Below are positions 50,122-51,816 of a stretch of 51,816 bases of DNA, in pieces. Numbering within the stretch: the first letter of the stretch is position 1; each line of letters begins with the position of its first letter. The notes below the pieces were generated by a model that did not search any database, was not told the DNA's origin, and saw only the letters and a list, made by a program, of their open reading frames with translations. Origin of the DNA: Pullichristensenella excrementipullorum. GTDB lineage: Bacteria; Bacillota; Clostridia; Christensenellales; Aristaeellaceae. The DNA lies in NCBI GenBank assembly GCA_018713365.1, contig DVOU01000004.1, positions 1 through 51,816 on the forward strand, in the 5' to 3' direction. The translations under genes and the position numbers were made by a program.

Positions 50122-51495
50122 ATGACCTGTGGCGACTACACCTACATGCCTCTCGAAGACGGCAGCGCACGCATCACTCGCTATAAAGGCACGGACGAGG
50201 ACTTGACCGTTCCCGCAGAGCTGGACGGCCATCCTGTGCGGGAGATCGGGCATAAGGTCTTCTACGAATGCGGCGCCCTGACCACCGTCGCGCTGCCAGA
50301 CAGCCTGACCTCCATCGGCGATAGAGCATTCTCCTGGTGCGACTCCCTGACCACCATCACGCTGCCGGACAGCCTGACCTCCATCGGCAATTCCGCCTTC
50401 GCCTTCTGCAAATCCCTGACCACCATCACGCTGCCGGACAACTTGGCCTCCATCGGCGATTTAGCCTTCGCCTTCTGCGGCTCCTTGACCACCATCACGC
50501 TGCCGGAGGGCCTGGATTCCATCGGCGATGGTACCTTCTCCGGCTGCTCCTCCCTGACCTCCGTCACGCTGCCGGACAGCCTGACCTCCATTGGCGCAAA
50601 TCCGTTCACTTACTGTCCTTTGCTGGAGAAAATCAGCGTTTCTCCCGACCACCCCGTATTTGAACAGTTTGACGGCGTGCTGTATGAGAAGGCCACCAGA
50701 ACGCTCATCTGCTGTCCGGCAGGAAAAGCAGGCGATACCTTCGCCGTGCCGGACGGCACCCTCACCATCGGCGATTACGCCTTCGCATGCTGCAACTCCC
50801 TGACCACCGTCACGCTGCCGGAGGGCCTTGCCTCCATCGGTGATTCCGCCTTCTCTTTCTGCGAATCCCTGACCGCCGTCACGCTACCGAACAGTCTGAC
50901 CTCCATCGGCAAAAATCCGTTCAGTAGTTGTTCTTCGCTGGCAAAGATCGACATCTCCCCCGACCACCCCGTATTTGCGCAGATCGACGGCGTGCTGTAT
51001 GAAAAGGAATCCAAGACCCTCATCTGCTGTCCGGCGAGAAAAGAGGGCGATTCTTTCGCCGTGCCGGACGGCATTCTTGCCATTGGCGATCGCGCTTTCT
51101 ACGGTTGCGAAACCCTGACCACCATCACGCTGCCGAAGGGCCTGACCTCCATCGGCGATTCCGCCTTCTCCGGCTGCACATCCCTGACCTCCGTCACGCT
51201 GCCGAACAGCTTGACTTCCATCGGCGATGGAGCCTTCTTCCGCTGCGACGCCCTGACCTCCGTCTCGATGCCGAAGGGCCTCACCGCCATCGGTGATCGC
51301 GCCTTCGCATGCTGCGAATCCCTGACCTCCGTCACGCTGCCGGACAGTCTGGTCTCCATCGGCGAGGGTGCTTTCAAGAATTGCCCGGACGACCTCACCC
51401 TCACCGTGCCGCGGGATTCCTACGCCCGCCAGTACGCCATCGACAACGGCCTTACCTACACCTACCCCGACGCCAACGACTGGCTCTACGCCTAA
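50122..51495 (+). CDS. BspA-type leucine-rich-repeat protein (LRR_5)
   Basis: The 457 residues consist almost entirely of about 23-residue units, SLTTITLPDSLTSIGDRAF-like, the BspA/LRR_5 signature of surface or adhesion proteins in gut bacteria. Two units hold an insert of about 45 residues (SPDHPVFEQFDGVLYEK.. and SPDHPVFAQIDGVLYEK..), showing a large internal duplication. There is no signal peptide or anchor at the annotated start, so localisation is unclear. Nucleotide repeats of 69 bp make it prone to unit gain or loss. A terminator-like hairpin follows. Confidence 0.9.
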   Translation: MTCGDYTYMPLEDGSARITRYKGTDEDLTVPAELDGHPVREIGHKVFYECGALTTVALPDSLTSIGDRAFSWCDSLTTITLPDSLTSIGNSAFAFCKSLTTITLPDNLASIGDLAFAFCGSLTTITLPEGLDSIGDGTFSGCSSLTSVTLPDSLTSIGANPFTYCPLLEKISVSPDHPVFEQFDGVLYEKATRTLICCPAGKAGDTFAVPDGTLTIGDYAFACCNSLTTVTLPEGLASIGDSAFSFCESLTAVTLPNSLTSIGKNPFSSCSSLAKIDISPDHPVFAQIDGVLYEKESKTLICCPARKEGDSFAVPDGILAIGDRAFYGCETLTTITLPKGLTSIGDSAFSGCTSLTSVTLPNSLTSIGDGAFFRCDALTSVSMPKGLTAIGDRAFACCESLTSVTLPDSLVSIGEGAFKNCPDDLTLTVPRDSYARQYAIDNGLTYTYPDANDWLYA

Positions 51496-51660
51496 GGCGG
51501 CAGTGCCGCCAGCCAGTGCCTTCGGGGCGGCAGTGCCGCCGGCCAGTGCCTTCGGCGGCGTATTCACGCACCCAAGCCCCATGAGCAGGGGGGCGGCAGT
51601 GCCGCCGGCCAGTGCCTTCGGCGGCGTGTTCACGCGCCCAAGCCCCATGAGCAGGGGGCT
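51496..51660. repeat. REP-like palindromic repeats downstream of the LRR gene
   Basis: GGCGGCAGTGCCGCC palindromes occur at 51496, 51525 and 51592, each followed by GGCCAGTGCCTTCGG or AGCCAGTGCCTTCGG. A longer unit of about 65 bp (to CCCAAGCCCCATGAGCAGGG) is duplicated at 51525-51590 and 51592-51657. Confidence 0.8.
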
Positions 51661-51670
51661 TGGGCGCTGC
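51627..51670 (+). terminator. Hairpin terminator after the LRR gene
   Basis: GCGCCCAAGCCCC-ATGAGCAG-GGGGCTTGGGCGC is a 13-pair perfect stem followed by TGCGTTTCGTTTC; the tail is only partly T-rich. Confidence 0.55.
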
Positions 51671-51816
51671 GTTTCGTTTCTGATGCGGCGGCAGAGCGCA
51701 TACACGGCGGACGGCCCACGAGCAGGGGCTGTCCGCCTGCGGCGGTTTTGGGGGATGGGAGACGGGGAGATGGGGGCGGCTTCCCCCAAAGGGATTCTCA
51801 AGGGGTTGCTTAAGTT
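51671..51816. other. Gene-free stretch to the window end
   Basis: It contains another long palindrome (GCGGACGGCCC..GGGGCTGTCCGC, about 51698-51733) followed by TGCGGCGGTTTTGGGG, and G-rich DNA. No gene seen. Confidence 0.45.

Overview
The window looks like chromosomal DNA from a GC-rich, Gram-positive, probably spore-forming member of the Firmicutes (Clostridia-like). The signs are strong AGGAGG ribosome binding sites, zinc forms of S14, L36 and adenylate kinase, a class B sortase with an MPKTG-anchored substrate, a YhcN/YlaJ-type spore lipoprotein and a LexA-box-like site before recA. No species can be named from the sequence alone. No tRNA, rRNA, CRISPR or phage genes were seen.

Layout. 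1-130 is the end of an IS256-type element. 138-1150 is repeat DNA without genes. 1151-3373 (-) is a secreted Cys-rich surface protein with an unusual leader. 3724-19595 (-) is one long S10-spc-alpha ribosomal operon: rpsJ, rplCDWB, rpsS, rplV, rpsC, rplP, rpmC, rpsQ, rplNXE, rpsN, rpsH, rplFR, rpsE, rpmD, rplO, secY, adk, map, a KOW protein, infA, rpmJ, rpsM, rpsK, rpsD, rpoA, rplQ. It has a recognisable promoter and terminator. 20.3-23.2 kb holds a small Xre regulator, sortase B and its Cys-rich substrate. 23.5-30.6 kb (-) is a probable operon of a nucleoside kinase, the YhcN-like lipoprotein, dnaE, a GT2 glycosyltransferase and a YjbR-like protein. recA (+) follows, then a MarR regulator with a nitroreductase, an MreB-like protein, a Myb/SANT-like protein, a polytopic membrane protein, a YycJ/WalJ-type metallo-beta-lactamase-fold protein and a radical SAM enzyme. 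40.9-51.5 kb carries a degenerate metallophosphoesterase, a beta-propeller membrane protein, an AT-richer orphan, a CvpA-like protein, a secreted protein, dapF, a GH29 alpha-L-fucosidase and a BspA-type leucine-rich-repeat protein.

The most striking feature is seven ParB-binding parS sites (TGTTTCACGTGAAACA or one change from it) in 1.8 kb at 37.6-39.5 kb. Six of them lie in degenerate tandem units of about 140-250 bp, like a small bacterial centromere built by repeat amplification. The neighbouring yycJ/walJ-type gene and the S10 operon are often origin-proximal, so the replication origin may lie to the right of the window.

The intergenic DNA is also unusual. It has at least five separate repeat families: a composite dispersed element at 0.14-0.55, 35.6-35.75 and 45.6-46.0 kb; a 60-bp tandem array that forms the 3' end of a surface-protein gene; arrays at 40.4-40.8 and 41.9-42.6 kb; and REP-like palindromes at 51.5 kb. 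Two secreted-protein genes have small upstream ORFs combined with hairpins, one of them containing a (CCTG)8 tract.
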